Shown here piece after piece: positions 6,344-14,590 of a stretch of 15,626 bases of DNA (its first letter is position 1; every line of letters begins with the position of its first letter). The notes below the pieces were generated by a model. That model ran no database searches. It had not been told where the DNA came from and worked only from the letters and a program-made list of their open reading frames with translations. The position numbers were made by a program, and so were the translations under genes. Source of the DNA: CAZKEW01 sp964580435. GTDB taxonomy: Bacteria; Acidobacteriota; Aminicenantia; Aminicenantales; UBA8522. The stretch is from the NCBI GenBank assembly GCA_964580435.1, contig CAZOKP010000064.1:1-15626 (forward strand), in the 5' to 3' direction.

Positions 6344-7942
6344 CTAACTTCCGCTTCTCTTGAACAGTGAAACCAGCTTTTTCAACCGGTCCAAAATCGA
6401 CTGCTTATTGCAGCTCGCCTCGACATCTTTCTCCGAAAGCTCCCTGATCTTCTTTAAGAATTCCTGGTTTTTCTGGTTGCGGGAGCTCACCAGGTCGGCG
6501 ATGACTTCCGCCACTTGGGGATTCTGGCCCAGCAGGAAGGCAAAATCTTCGGCGGTTATCTCCAGGAGTTCCGCTTCTTCTTCGATAAAGCCTGTCGCTG
6601 TGCGCGGCAGCCCGGTGAATAGCGACATCTCTCCCAAAATTCCGCCCGGTCCGCTTTTAAACTCTGAAGTGTATTTTTTTCTTTTTTCCTCGTGAATTAT
6701 TTCGCCTCTGACCAATCCTTTGGCCACGATATAGCAGCTCTCGCCTGGCTCACCCTGCCGGAAAAGGACTTCGCCTCGGGCAAATTTCTGCCGCCTCACC
6801 AAACCGGCGAGCTGCCGGACCTCTTCCGGCGAAACAAGAAGCTCCCCGGCCTTCTCCCCTTCCTGGTAACGCAGCAGACCGGAGTTGAGCAGGTCCGCAT
6901 AAGTCCTCTCTTTTTCCTCTGCGTCAGCAATCAGTCCCTCTTTTGCTCCGACCGCCTGAACAACTTCCTTGACCTTCTCGGCCAGGGCAACTGGAATCTC
7001 AATATTATTCCGCTTGAATTTATACCAGATGAGCCGGGCGACATCGGCGGAGATAGGGTCTTTGCGGGCGAAATCGGTGATCCAGAACTTGGCCAGGTAA
7101 GATATTCCGAAATCATCATAGCTCAAGATATAGGCTACGGGAGCCGGCGAGGAGAGGACATCGGGAACTTCCTGCGCCGCCTCCCGCAGGATATCCCAGA
7201 CAACGGAAGGAGGAGCCTCATATCCGACCTTCAAGGGAAAGGTCAGGGCCGTCTTCCTATCAGGCTGCGAAAAATTGATGATCATCTCCGAAGCTACGGT
7301 ATTGTTGGGGATGACGACGATGTTTGAAGCACGGTCAAGGATGAGCGTCTCCCGCCAATTCGTATCCTGAACAACTCCTTCATGCGGGCCGATCTTGACC
7401 CAATCGCCGCGGCTGAAAGACTTGGTCAGGTTGAGCGAAATCCCGGCCAGGACATTGCTGAGGACGCCCTGAAAAGCCAGGCCAAGGATGGCCGTGAAGA
7501 TGGCTGATGTGGCCAGGAAGGGCGTGATGTTCAGCCCCAGTATTCCCTTAAGAACCGTAAAAAGCACGATCAGGTAAAAAACAAGGAGGATAAAACCGTG
7601 AAGCACTCCGGGGAGAGGAAAAGAAACCTGCCGTCTTTTATAGCGGTATAGGAGCCAGGTATCGGCAAGACGAATGAGGAAGAGTGCGGCCAGAAAAATA
7701 ATCGCGGCGTTGACATAATCATAGAACTTTTGGCTCAGGGAGAAACCCTTCCGCATGAGATCGAGCTTCAGACAGAAGGCGACGACAAGAAAGACGATGG
7801 GAAGGATCAGCCCGGAAAGAAAAAAGACCGGAGCGGCAGCACGGGAATTTTTGAGTTTGTCGAGAACCCTGCGCGCCAAGAAAAACAAAACAAGGGCGCC
7901 GATCAAGGCAAGGAATGCAGCCAAGAGCTGAAGATAGTTCAT
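6344..7942 (-). CDS. MscS-family channel with C-terminal cyclic-nucleotide-binding domain
   Basis: A 532-residue inner-membrane channel of the bCNG type (MscS pore fused to a CNB domain). Hydrophobic segments lie at about 5-22, 40-58, 78-98, 113-131 and 140-166. The last is the Ala/Gly-rich pore helix (ATSAIFTAILGLAFQGVLSN), followed by the MscS beta-domain signature RGDWVKIG...GVV and IPNNTVASEMIINFSQPD (to 228). The cytoplasmic domain runs to about 330, then a linker, then a CNB domain at about 379-486 with FRQGEPGESCYIVAKG and the phosphate-binding cassette GEMSLFTGLPRTA. Glu438 and Arg447 are the ribose- and phosphate-contacting residues, so ligand binding should be intact. In studied bCNG channels the ligand gates the pore while mechanosensitivity is weak or absent. 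The ATG at 7942 has GAGGG about 7 nt upstream. It is the last gene of the unit, 40 nt after the MBL gene. Confidence 0.93.
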   Translation of the reverse strand: MNYLQLLAAFLALIGALVLFFLARRVLDKLKNSRAAAPVFFLSGLILPIVFLVVAFCLKLDLMRKGFSLSQKFYDYVNAAIIFLAALFLIRLADTWLLYRYKRRQVSFPLPGVLHGFILLVFYLIVLFTVLKGILGLNITPFLATSAIFTAILGLAFQGVLSNVLAGISLNLTKSFSRGDWVKIGPHEGVVQDTNWRETLILDRASNIVVIPNNTVASEMIINFSQPDRKTALTFPLKVGYEAPPSVVWDILREAAQEVPDVLSSPAPVAYILSYDDFGISYLAKFWITDFARKDPISADVARLIWYKFKRNNIEIPVALAEKVKEVVQAVGAKEGLIADAEEKERTYADLLNSGLLRYQEGEKAGELLVSPEEVRQLAGLVRRQKFARGEVLFRQGEPGESCYIVAKGLVRGEIIHEEKRKKYTSEFKSGPGGILGEMSLFTGLPRTATGFIEEEAELLEITAEDFAFLLGQNPQVAEVIADLVSSRNQKNQEFLKKIRELSEKDVEASCNKQSILDRLKKLVSLFKRSGS

Positions 7943-7982
7943 GATCGACCCTCACGCAATTAAATTATTTATTATAAACAAT

Positions 7983-8801
7983 TTATAAGACTTTCAGGCG
8001 CATGCGTTCCCGGGCGGCAGAAGTCCGGCGGAATTCCTTCCTCGCCCGCCTGACCATCTCGTCTATTTGGCGGTCATTATGATCAGGGTTGAGGTGAGAA
8101 AGAACAAGTTTTCGGACGCCGGCCCGCCGGGCGAGCTTCGTCCCTTCGAGCCAGGTGCTGTGGCCCCAGCCCTGCCTTCTCAAAAATTCCTCCGGAGTAA
8201 AAAAGGCATCATAAATAAAATAAGTGGCACCCTTGATAAAAGACGCCAGCCGTTCATCCATCCCCTGCTCGGGAGGCTCCGTATCTGTGGCGAAAACAAC
8301 GCTGCCCTCCCCTTCTTCGATCCTGAAGGCCACGCTTCCCTGGGGATGAAGAAGGGGGCAAGCCGATATCCTGAGCTTCCCGACCGAACAACTCTTCTCT
8401 TCGATCTTCACGAACGACTTTCGAGAGGCCGTCTCCCTGAAATCGACGGGAAAATACCTCCCTCCCGTTACTCCCCGCAGGCACTTCTCCGTCTCTTGCG
8501 GAGAAAGAGGGGAATAAAAGGTGAAAACGGCTTTGGGGGAATAAAGAGGAGCGAAAAAAGGAAGTCCGATGATGTGGTCGAGGTGAAAATGGGTCAGGAA
8601 GACATGATAGTGCGTTTCTCCCGCGCCTGCCGACTCCATCATTTTCTCGCCGAGGTCTTTAATGCCGGTCCCGGCATCGATGATGACCATCTCTCCAGCT
8701 GGGCCAGTCACTGCAGCGCAGGGCGTATGTCCCCCATATTTCAACTTATTCCTGCTTGACACAGGAGCCGTCCCGCGCACGCCCCAGAATTCAAGTTCCA
8801 T
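7983..8801 (-). CDS. Metallo-beta-lactamase-fold hydrolase (possible phosphodiesterase)
   Basis: A 272-residue cytoplasmic protein of the MBL superfamily. It starts with ELEFWGVRGTAPV, the N-terminus of a known MBL subgroup. Metal ligands are visible: the HxHxDH motif HFHLDH at 71-76, a third His at 152 (LLHPQG), the bridging Asp at 173 (FATDTEPP) and the last His at 236 (LVLSHLNPDH). The stretch HFHLDHIIGL partly matches the PROSITE class II cyclic-nucleotide phosphodiesterase signature, but Pro replaces a hydrophobic residue further on, so that activity is inference. The gene lies 14 nt after the adenylate cyclase and 40 nt before a cyclic-nucleotide-gated channel, which makes cAMP turnover a sensible hypothesis. 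An RNase Z-like or other phosphodiester hydrolase is also possible. AAGGAAGG lies about 7 nt upstream of the ATG. Confidence 0.88.
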   Translation of the reverse strand: MELEFWGVRGTAPVSSRNKLKYGGHTPCAAVTGPAGEMVIIDAGTGIKDLGEKMMESAGAGETHYHVFLTHFHLDHIIGLPFFAPLYSPKAVFTFYSPLSPQETEKCLRGVTGGRYFPVDFRETASRKSFVKIEEKSCSVGKLRISACPLLHPQGSVAFRIEEGEGSVVFATDTEPPEQGMDERLASFIKGATYFIYDAFFTPEEFLRRQGWGHSTWLEGTKLARRAGVRKLVLSHLNPDHNDRQIDEMVRRARKEFRRTSAARERMRLKVL

Positions 8802-8815
8802 AAGCGGCCTTCCTT

Positions 8816-10930
8816 CTATTTCTCTTTGAGCTCAAAAACTCCGTCCCAGTCCTCCGGCGGAGGATATTGTCTCAGGCTCTGGCAGCGGGCGGCATAGAGC
8901 TTTGCCAGCGGTTCATCTTTAAGCTTTGCGAACAAGCCTGATGCCGTGTCCCAGTCTCTCCCCTGATAGGCCTGGCGGGCCTGCTCAAAGATTCTAAGCC
9001 TCTCAAGTTCTGTCTCTCGGACCTCGCCCTTCTCTCCAATGATTTCGTATATGGAAACCGGTTTCTTCTTTCCGACGACGCGGATCGTATCGACCGGCCG
9101 GGCCACAACTTCCTTGTTGACCCGGGCGAATGTTTCCTCTCCCAAAAGAATGGGCACGTGATACTGCTTGCATGCGCCTTCAAGCCTTGACGCCAGGTTC
9201 ACGGTATCGCCCATGGCCGTATAGTCAAAACGCCTGCTCGAGCCCATGTTGCCCACGACCGCAGGCCCGGAATTAAGGCCAATGCGCATGGCGAGAGACG
9301 GGCCGAACTTTTCCTCGAAGCGGCCGCGAAGCTCAGTCAAACGCTTTTGGCAGCGCAGGGCTGCGCGGCAGGCCCTCAGAGCATGGTCAGGTTGGTCAAG
9401 GGGCGCGTTCCAAAAGGCGATGATGGCGTCTCCCTCGTACTTGTCTAAAGTCCCTCCGGTGGAAAGGATAATGTCAGTCATCTCCCCCAGATATTCGTTC
9501 AACAGGCTGACCAGCTCCTCGGGCGAGAGGGCTTCTGATATCGACGTGAACCCGGCGACATCGGAAAAAAACGAGGTGATCTCCCGCCTCTCGCCGCCGA
9601 GGCTGAGGAGCGCAGGATTCTCGATGATCCTTTCGATGACATCTGGGCTCAAATAATGCCGGAAAACGCCCTTGATGAAACGGCGCTGGCGTCCCTCGGC
9701 GCTGTAGTTGAGAAGGGATGCGCCGATAAAACTCGTCAAAACAGCAAATTCAGGGACGATGAATTCCAGCCACCAGCCTGAGTTGAAGGCGAGCCAGGCC
9801 GCTCCAAAAGGTATGGCCAAACAGATAAAAAAGAAGAGCACGATATGCCAGATCTTCCGCAGCAAAGATGCGCCCACGGCTGTCAACAAAGCAAACACTA
9901 GAACAAGGCCAACAAAAACGATAAGCGGCTGGGTGCGGACAAAATCACCCTGCAGAATATTATCCAGGACCGCAGCATGTATTTCGACACCCGGATAGAC
10001 TGCGCTGAAAGGCGACGGCCTGAGGTCGAGGAGGCCGGACGCAGACGCGCCGATAAAGACGATCTTTCCGGCGAATTCCCCGGGCGAAATCTGCGGCTCT
10101 TTCCCTTCTTCAACCTGGGCCCAGGAATTAATAATAGCAGCAATGGAATAGGTTTTGTATGTTCCGGCCGGCCCGTAGTACCGGACGATCATCCGGCCTG
10201 ATTCGTCGAGAGGAATTTGCGCCAGCTTCTCCCCTCCCCGGACATAGCGAAGTATCGCCACGGGGATCGAAGGGATAATCAGGTCCTGGTAAAAAATGGC
10301 CAGGGGAAGACGCCGGAAAATGCCGTCAGGATCGGGTAAGAAAAGGACATTCCCCGCCCCTCTCGAAGCATTGAGAAGCGCCGGCACCGGAAGGGTCGCG
10401 GAAACGGCTTGAGGAAAAGATTTCAAAGGAAGGTCTCCCGGAGAAAGGGAGAACCGCTTGAGAAGGTCCGACGGGGTTTCCTCCAGGGGTTCTTCTTTCT
10501 GGCTCAGGGAAAAGGGCAAGAAAACATTTCCCGCGCGCTCCATCGCTCGGGCAAAATCCTCGTCGTCTTCGATCCCTGAGCGCGACGCCTCGGAAAAAGT
10601 CAGGTCAAAAAAAATGACCCTGGCCCCTCCCCGGCGGAGGTAATCAATCACGGCGGAATAGACCTGCCTCGGCCAGGGCCAGGACAAGCCCTGCTGTTTC
10701 TCATAGACATCGAGGCTATATTGGTCAATGAGAAATATGACGATGTCCTGGCTCGCCTTGGACGCGTCTGAAAAAAGCCGCAGCCTGAGGTCCCAGGATT
10801 TCCATTCCAGGGGCCGGGCGACTCTCAGGCTCTGAAGCAGGAGAGCAGCAGCGAACGCGGCCGCTCCCACCAATATTCCCCGGATTAGCCTTTTCCGCGG
10901 CAGGGTTCCGGACGCTCCTTTTGTTCCCAA
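8816..10930 (-). CDS. CHASE2-sensor class III adenylate cyclase
   Basis: A 704-residue membrane cyclase. An N-terminal membrane helix (about 16-36) leads to a CHASE2 extracytoplasmic sensor (about 45-325; IFLIDQYSLD, VIFFDLTFSE, IVFIGASASGL, YPGVEIHAAVLDNIL). Three membrane helices follow (about 335-352, 361-382, 388-408), then a class III catalytic domain (about 445-630). Metal-binding aspartates are Asp457 (FFSDVAGFT) and Asp501 (YEGDAIIAFW). The adenine-selecting residues are Lys497 and probably Thr571 (DYTAMGD); Thr at that place marks class IIIb cyclases, many of them bicarbonate- or CO2-stimulated. Asn578 and Arg582 (VNLASR) are the transition-state residues. All are present, so it should make cAMP from ATP. 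The C-terminus (about 638-690) is TPR-like. The assigned start is TTG at 10930, 13 nt after the M48 stop. It has a weak ribosome site, and starts at TTG codons further in are possible. Confidence 0.93.
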   Translation of the reverse strand: MGTKGASGTLPRKRLIRGILVGAAAFAAALLLQSLRVARPLEWKSWDLRLRLFSDASKASQDIVIFLIDQYSLDVYEKQQGLSWPWPRQVYSAVIDYLRRGGARVIFFDLTFSEASRSGIEDDEDFARAMERAGNVFLPFSLSQKEEPLEETPSDLLKRFSLSPGDLPLKSFPQAVSATLPVPALLNASRGAGNVLFLPDPDGIFRRLPLAIFYQDLIIPSIPVAILRYVRGGEKLAQIPLDESGRMIVRYYGPAGTYKTYSIAAIINSWAQVEEGKEPQISPGEFAGKIVFIGASASGLLDLRPSPFSAVYPGVEIHAAVLDNILQGDFVRTQPLIVFVGLVLVFALLTAVGASLLRKIWHIVLFFFICLAIPFGAAWLAFNSGWWLEFIVPEFAVLTSFIGASLLNYSAEGRQRRFIKGVFRHYLSPDVIERIIENPALLSLGGERREITSFFSDVAGFTSISEALSPEELVSLLNEYLGEMTDIILSTGGTLDKYEGDAIIAFWNAPLDQPDHALRACRAALRCQKRLTELRGRFEEKFGPSLAMRIGLNSGPAVVGNMGSSRRFDYTAMGDTVNLASRLEGACKQYHVPILLGEETFARVNKEVVARPVDTIRVVGKKKPVSIYEIIGEKGEVRETELERLRIFEQARQAYQGRDWDTASGLFAKLKDEPLAKLYAARCQSLRQYPPPEDWDGVFELKEK

Positions 10931-10943
10931 GAATATCTCTATC

Positions 10944-11861
10944 TTATTTTAGCCCGGCCACAGCTTTTTGGAATCTTTTTGTCCGGATCGGCTCGCCCGC
11001 GAGACCGGCTTTCAGAGAGGCGACCTCTGTTTGGATCTTTTCTATTCTTTGCTCGGACGTGGGGTGGGTTTTGAACCAGCCCTTTCCCGAGACGGCTGAG
11101 GAGTCCCCGACCATCGTCTGGAGAAAATCCACGAGACCTTGCGGTGAAAACCCGGCTGCAGCCGAAAATTTAACCGCTAGAGCATCCGCCTGATACTCGA
11201 ATTTCCGGTCGTACCCTCTGAGAATGAGAGTGTCCACAATGTCCCCTAGGGTCTCCGAATATAAACTCGTCAACTGGGCCAATTCTTGGGGGCCATACCG
11301 CCGGGCGGCCTCTTGCCCGACGATGCTGAATAAATCGATAAGGCGGGATTTCTTTATCGACTGCAAACCGTGCTTGGCCGAGACGTGCCCGACTTCATGG
11401 GCCAGGACGTCCGCCAGCATCTCCTCATTTTTGCATCGGCGCAGAAGCCCCTTGCTGACAAAGATCAGCCCTCCTGGAGCCGACAGGGCATTGACCTCCT
11501 CGGTGTCCAGGACGAGAAAATGATATCCCGCGTAGATCTCCGGTCTGTCCGAGAAATAAACAACAGCCTGGCCCACCGTGTTGATATATGTAGTCAAGGA
11601 CGGGTTATCATAGACCTGATAACGGGAAAGGATCAGGGCCGCCACTCCGCGCCCGATATAGTATTCCTGTTCTTCGGTGATCTCGGCAAAGGTCGCCTGA
11701 ACAGCCTGGCTCGTTTGGACGATGGCCTTTTTGTCACTTTCCGAGATTTGGCCGGTCGTGGTCAGGATGTCTGCCCCCTGTTGGACGACGGAACAGGAGA
11801 CCAGAAACACCGCGGCAAAATAACCAACCCAAATCAGCGCCAAAATCTTCGTCTTGTTCAT
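10944..11861 (-). CDS. M48-family zinc metallopeptidase, predicted lipoprotein
   Basis: A 305-residue protein. The N-terminus has a short hydrophobic signal ending in the lipobox LVSC with Cys23, so it should be lipidated and anchored in the envelope, facing the periplasm. The HExxH zinc site is HEVGH at 155-159, within VLAHEVGHVSAKHG, and the third ligand is probably Glu222 in FEYQADALAV. The fold also shows SAPGGLIFVSKGLL and a C-terminal FKTHPTSEQRI segment, both usual in the M48 LoiP/BepA/YcaL group, which does quality control of outer-membrane proteins. Its ATG overlaps the stop of the SH3b gene by 4 nt (ATGA at 11858-11861), with CGAGGTG as ribosome site inside that gene. This implies translational coupling and joint function. 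It lies directly upstream of the CHASE2 cyclase. Confidence 0.92.
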   Translation of the reverse strand: MNKTKILALIWVGYFAAVFLVSCSVVQQGADILTTTGQISESDKKAIVQTSQAVQATFAEITEEQEYYIGRGVAALILSRYQVYDNPSLTTYINTVGQAVVYFSDRPEIYAGYHFLVLDTEEVNALSAPGGLIFVSKGLLRRCKNEEMLADVLAHEVGHVSAKHGLQSIKKSRLIDLFSIVGQEAARRYGPQELAQLTSLYSETLGDIVDTLILRGYDRKFEYQADALAVKFSAAAGFSPQGLVDFLQTMVGDSSAVSGKGWFKTHPTSEQRIEKIQTEVASLKAGLAGEPIRTKRFQKAVAGLK

Positions 11862-12343
11862 TTGGCACCTCGAAACTCTCCCAACTGCCCCTGCCGCATA
11901 AACTCCTCGACCTGGGGGGCGGGGACCTTGATCAGGATCATCTTATCCACCCAGACGTAGCTCACATCCCGATGCTCGGCCCGGTAATTTTCTTCCACCT
12001 GCTGGTTAAAGCCTTTGCCGGCCAGGGCCACTTCACTGGCCGAGGCCTGGGTTTTCAGGCCTTTGTCCATAGCCATGAGGTCAAACTTCTGAACCAGGAC
12101 CGCGCTTGAATGCACCCACCCGATGACTCCGTTGGTTGTTTTAACTTGCAACCAGCCATCCTGGCCGCTGATTTTCTCAATTTTCTCCCCTGCACTAAGG
12201 GTCAGAAGAGCGGGCGCATAAAATTTCGGGTTCTTCCTCAGGCTCGTCGACTGGACTTTGACGATGAGCGTTTCGGCCGCGAGCAAACACATAACCAAGA
12301 TCAGCAAACTGATCACCGCTGTTGAAGCTATAGGCCTTTTCAC
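11858..12343 (-). CDS. Exported SH3b-domain protein
   Basis: A 161-residue protein with an N-terminal signal peptide or anchor (KRPIASTAVISLLILVMCLL) followed by a bacterial SH3 domain at about 25-85 (VKVQSTSLRKNPKFYAPALL, GEKIEKISGQDGWLQVK, GVIGWVHSSAVL). Such domains bind peptidoglycan or peptide ligands in the periplasm. The C-terminal half (VALAGKGFNQQVEENYRAEH and onward) is of unknown fold. Two GTG starts compete, at 12349 and 12343. I chose 12343 because AGGAGG ends 5 nt before it, whereas the first GTG lies inside the Shine-Dalgarno and is too close. It is the first gene of the envelope and cyclic-nucleotide unit and is coupled to the M48 peptidase by a 4-nt overlap. Confidence 0.85.
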   Translation of the reverse strand: MKRPIASTAVISLLILVMCLLAAETLIVKVQSTSLRKNPKFYAPALLTLSAGEKIEKISGQDGWLQVKTTNGVIGWVHSSAVLVQKFDLMAMDKGLKTQASASEVALAGKGFNQQVEENYRAEHRDVSYVWVDKMILIKVPAPQVEEFMRQGQLGEFRGAK

Positions 12344-12366
12344 TTGCACCTCCTCTTTTTTTCCTC

Positions 12367-12396
12367 ATCATAGAAGAAAGAAATGAACAAAGTCAA
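12367..12396 (-). promoter_or_regulatory. Promoter of the SH3b-M48-cyclase-MBL-channel unit
   Basis: TTGACT (12391-12396), an 18-nt pyrimidine-rich spacer and TATGAT (12367-12372) on the minus strand each match the consensus at five of six bases. The -35 begins directly after the recD2 stop codon (12398-12400). Transcription should begin near 12360, about 17 nt before the GTG at 12343, which also supports that start. No operator-like palindrome is visible here. Confidence 0.6.
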
Positions 12397-12397
12397 T

Positions 12398-14587
12398 TCA
12401 GGACAGGAAGGAAGGCCGGCCTTGCTGCAGTTTTTCCTTGAGGCGGCCGTTCCTTTTGACCGGCTTATCGTTCTTGATGGCAATGTAAAGCGCTTTGTAG
12501 GACCCCACGATCACGCTCAGTTTTTTAGCCCGCGTCAAGGCCGTGTAGAACAAATTCCTCTGGAGCAGGATGTAGTGCTGGGTCAGGAGCGGCATGACTA
12601 CGGCTTGGTATTCACTGCCCTGGGACTTGTGGACAGATACGGCATAGGCATGGGTGATGTCGTTCAGCTCATCCTTCTCGAACCCGACCTCGCGGCCATC
12701 AAATTCGACCAGGAGCCGGAAATTCTGTTTGTCCACATGGAGGACAAACCCAATGTCTCCATTGAAGATTTCTTTGTCGTAGTTATTGCGGATCTGCATG
12801 ACTTTATCCCGGACTCTGAACTCCCTGTTGCCCACCTTCAGACCTTCCTGATGAGGATTCAGCCGGGCCTGAAGCTCGGTATTGAGATTGTCGACTCCGC
12901 ATATTCCCTTATACATCGGGCTGATGACCTGGATCTTCGGGGTCAGCGCGGGCACTCCGAATTTCTGAGGGATGTTATAGCAGCAGAGGCTCATAATGGT
13001 CTTGAAGACTTTCTCCTCATCCTCGTGGTGGAGGAAATAAAAGTCGGCATTCCGGTCCTCCCGCGGCGGGTAAATCAGCTTCTCGCCCCGGTTGATCCGA
13101 TGCGCATTCAAGACGATCAGGCTGTCTCGCTCCTGGCGGAAAATCTCCTCAAGTCGCATCACTTCGACGCAGCCTGATTCGATGATGTCCTGGAGGAGAT
13201 TGCCCGGCCCCACAGAAGGCAGCTGGTCCTTGTCGCCCACCAAGATGACTCGCATCCATGGAGGCGTAGCCTTGATCAAAGAATACATCAAAGGAAGGTC
13301 GACCATGGAGCATTCGTCGACGACGAGCGCGTCCGCCCGGAGCGGATATCTCTCGTTCTTCCTGAAACGGCCCTGCTTTGGGTTGTATTCGAGGATGCGA
13401 TGAATTGTCTTGGCTTCTTTCTGGGTGGCCTCGGAAAGCCTCTTGGCCGCTCTTCCTGTGGGCGCAGCCAGGAGGACTTGCTGTCCGAAGCTGTCGAAGA
13501 TGGCCACGACGGCCCGGATGATGGTCGTCTTTCCGGTTCCGGGGCCGCCCGTGATGACGAGCATCTTCTTATTGAAACAGGCTTTGATGGCTTCTTTCTG
13601 GCCGGCAGAGAAACTCAGGCGCAGCTCGCGCTCGACAGCGGCGATTGTCCCGTCCATGTCGGAGGGCGGGCCCGGCACAGGCAGGGAACTGAGCTTGAGA
13701 ATGGCCCCGGCAACTCCTTCTTGTGCTTCGAAGAGATAAGGCAGATATACGGCCGTCGTTTCCTCGACTTTTTCGGTGACGACCAATTTTCGGTGGATAA
13801 GATCGGCCAGGGCAAGCCGTGTCTTTTCCTCATCGACACCCAGTTCCTTCTGGCAATGTGTTTCCAGGTCTCCCTGGAAAGTAAAAACATTGCCCTGCTC
13901 AGCATCCTTTTCGAGGAGGTAAAGGACAAAAGCCTTGACCCGTTCAGGAGAAGAAGGGTCCATTCCAAGCTTCAAAGCGATCTGGTCGGCTGTCTTGAAA
14001 CCGATCCCCCAGATATCCAGGCAGAGCTGGTAGGGGTTGCTCTTCAGGACATGGAAAGACCTCTGGCCGTACTGCCGATAGACCTTGGTGGCGATGGTCG
14101 TCGAGACGTTGTGCTCCTGGAGGAAAATGATCAAGTCCCGGATGTGCTGGTTCTCCGCCCATGACTTCTTGATCTCCCTGAGTTTTACAGCTCCGACACC
14201 TTCGACCTCGCGGATCTTCTCCGGGTTCTTGGCGATGAGATCAATGGTCTTCTCGCCGAATTTCTTCACGATCCGCCGCGCCAGCACTGGGCCGATGCCT
14301 TTGATCAACCCGGAAGAGAGAAATTTTTCGATGCCACGAACAGAAGAGGGCAGGATGGGGACAAAACTTTCGGCCCGGAACTGCTGCCCGAACTTCGGGC
14401 TGACCTCCCATTTTCCGCTGACGCGCAAGACTTCACCGGGAGCAAGCGGAGGGAACGAGCCGACGACGGTGAGGGCCTGGCCGGCCTCAAGCACAAACCG
14501 GCAGACGGTGTAGCCATTATCAGGATTATAATAGACGATTCCCTCGACCGTGCCCTCAAAACACTCCAAGTTTTTGCCCTGGTTCAC
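12398..14587 (-). CDS. recD2: RecD2-type superfamily 1B DNA helicase
   Basis: A 729-residue ATP-dependent 5'-3' DNA helicase of the RecD2/YrrC type, found in bacteria in roles separate from RecBCD. The N-terminal OB-like domain (GTVEGIVYYNPDNGYTVCRF) is followed by helix-hairpin-helix motifs (about 85-140; GIGPVLARRIVKKFG and VEGVGAVKLREIKKSW). The helicase core then shows Walker A GGPGTGKT (347-354), motif Ia AAPTGRAAKRL, Walker B VVDECSMVD (Asp424, Glu425), motif III LVGDKDQLPSVGPG (449-462), motif IV EIFRQ, motif V HAYAVSVHKSQGSEY and motif VI NLFYTALTRAKK. All ATPase residues are intact and the length is normal for the family. The GTG start at 14587 lies 3 nt after the stop of the SAM hydrolase gene, so the two are co-transcribed. 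The ribosome site there is poor, and a TTG at codon 7 is an alternative start. Confidence 0.95.
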   Translation of the reverse strand: MNQGKNLECFEGTVEGIVYYNPDNGYTVCRFVLEAGQALTVVGSFPPLAPGEVLRVSGKWEVSPKFGQQFRAESFVPILPSSVRGIEKFLSSGLIKGIGPVLARRIVKKFGEKTIDLIAKNPEKIREVEGVGAVKLREIKKSWAENQHIRDLIIFLQEHNVSTTIATKVYRQYGQRSFHVLKSNPYQLCLDIWGIGFKTADQIALKLGMDPSSPERVKAFVLYLLEKDAEQGNVFTFQGDLETHCQKELGVDEEKTRLALADLIHRKLVVTEKVEETTAVYLPYLFEAQEGVAGAILKLSSLPVPGPPSDMDGTIAAVERELRLSFSAGQKEAIKACFNKKMLVITGGPGTGKTTIIRAVVAIFDSFGQQVLLAAPTGRAAKRLSEATQKEAKTIHRILEYNPKQGRFRKNERYPLRADALVVDECSMVDLPLMYSLIKATPPWMRVILVGDKDQLPSVGPGNLLQDIIESGCVEVMRLEEIFRQERDSLIVLNAHRINRGEKLIYPPREDRNADFYFLHHEDEEKVFKTIMSLCCYNIPQKFGVPALTPKIQVISPMYKGICGVDNLNTELQARLNPHQEGLKVGNREFRVRDKVMQIRNNYDKEIFNGDIGFVLHVDKQNFRLLVEFDGREVGFEKDELNDITHAYAVSVHKSQGSEYQAVVMPLLTQHYILLQRNLFYTALTRAKKLSVIVGSYKALYIAIKNDKPVKRNGRLKEKLQQGRPSFLS

Positions 14588-14590
14588 GAT

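Noticed and set aside
7971..7976. TATAAT-like -10 hexamer upstream of the channel gene on the minus strand
   Set aside because: No -35 hexamer lies at a 16-18-nt distance; the gene is 40 nt after the MBL gene and most likely co-transcribed.
12383..13177. 264-codon plus-strand frame opposite recD2
   Set aside because: It is an antisense shadow; recD2 has all helicase motifs in the opposite strand.
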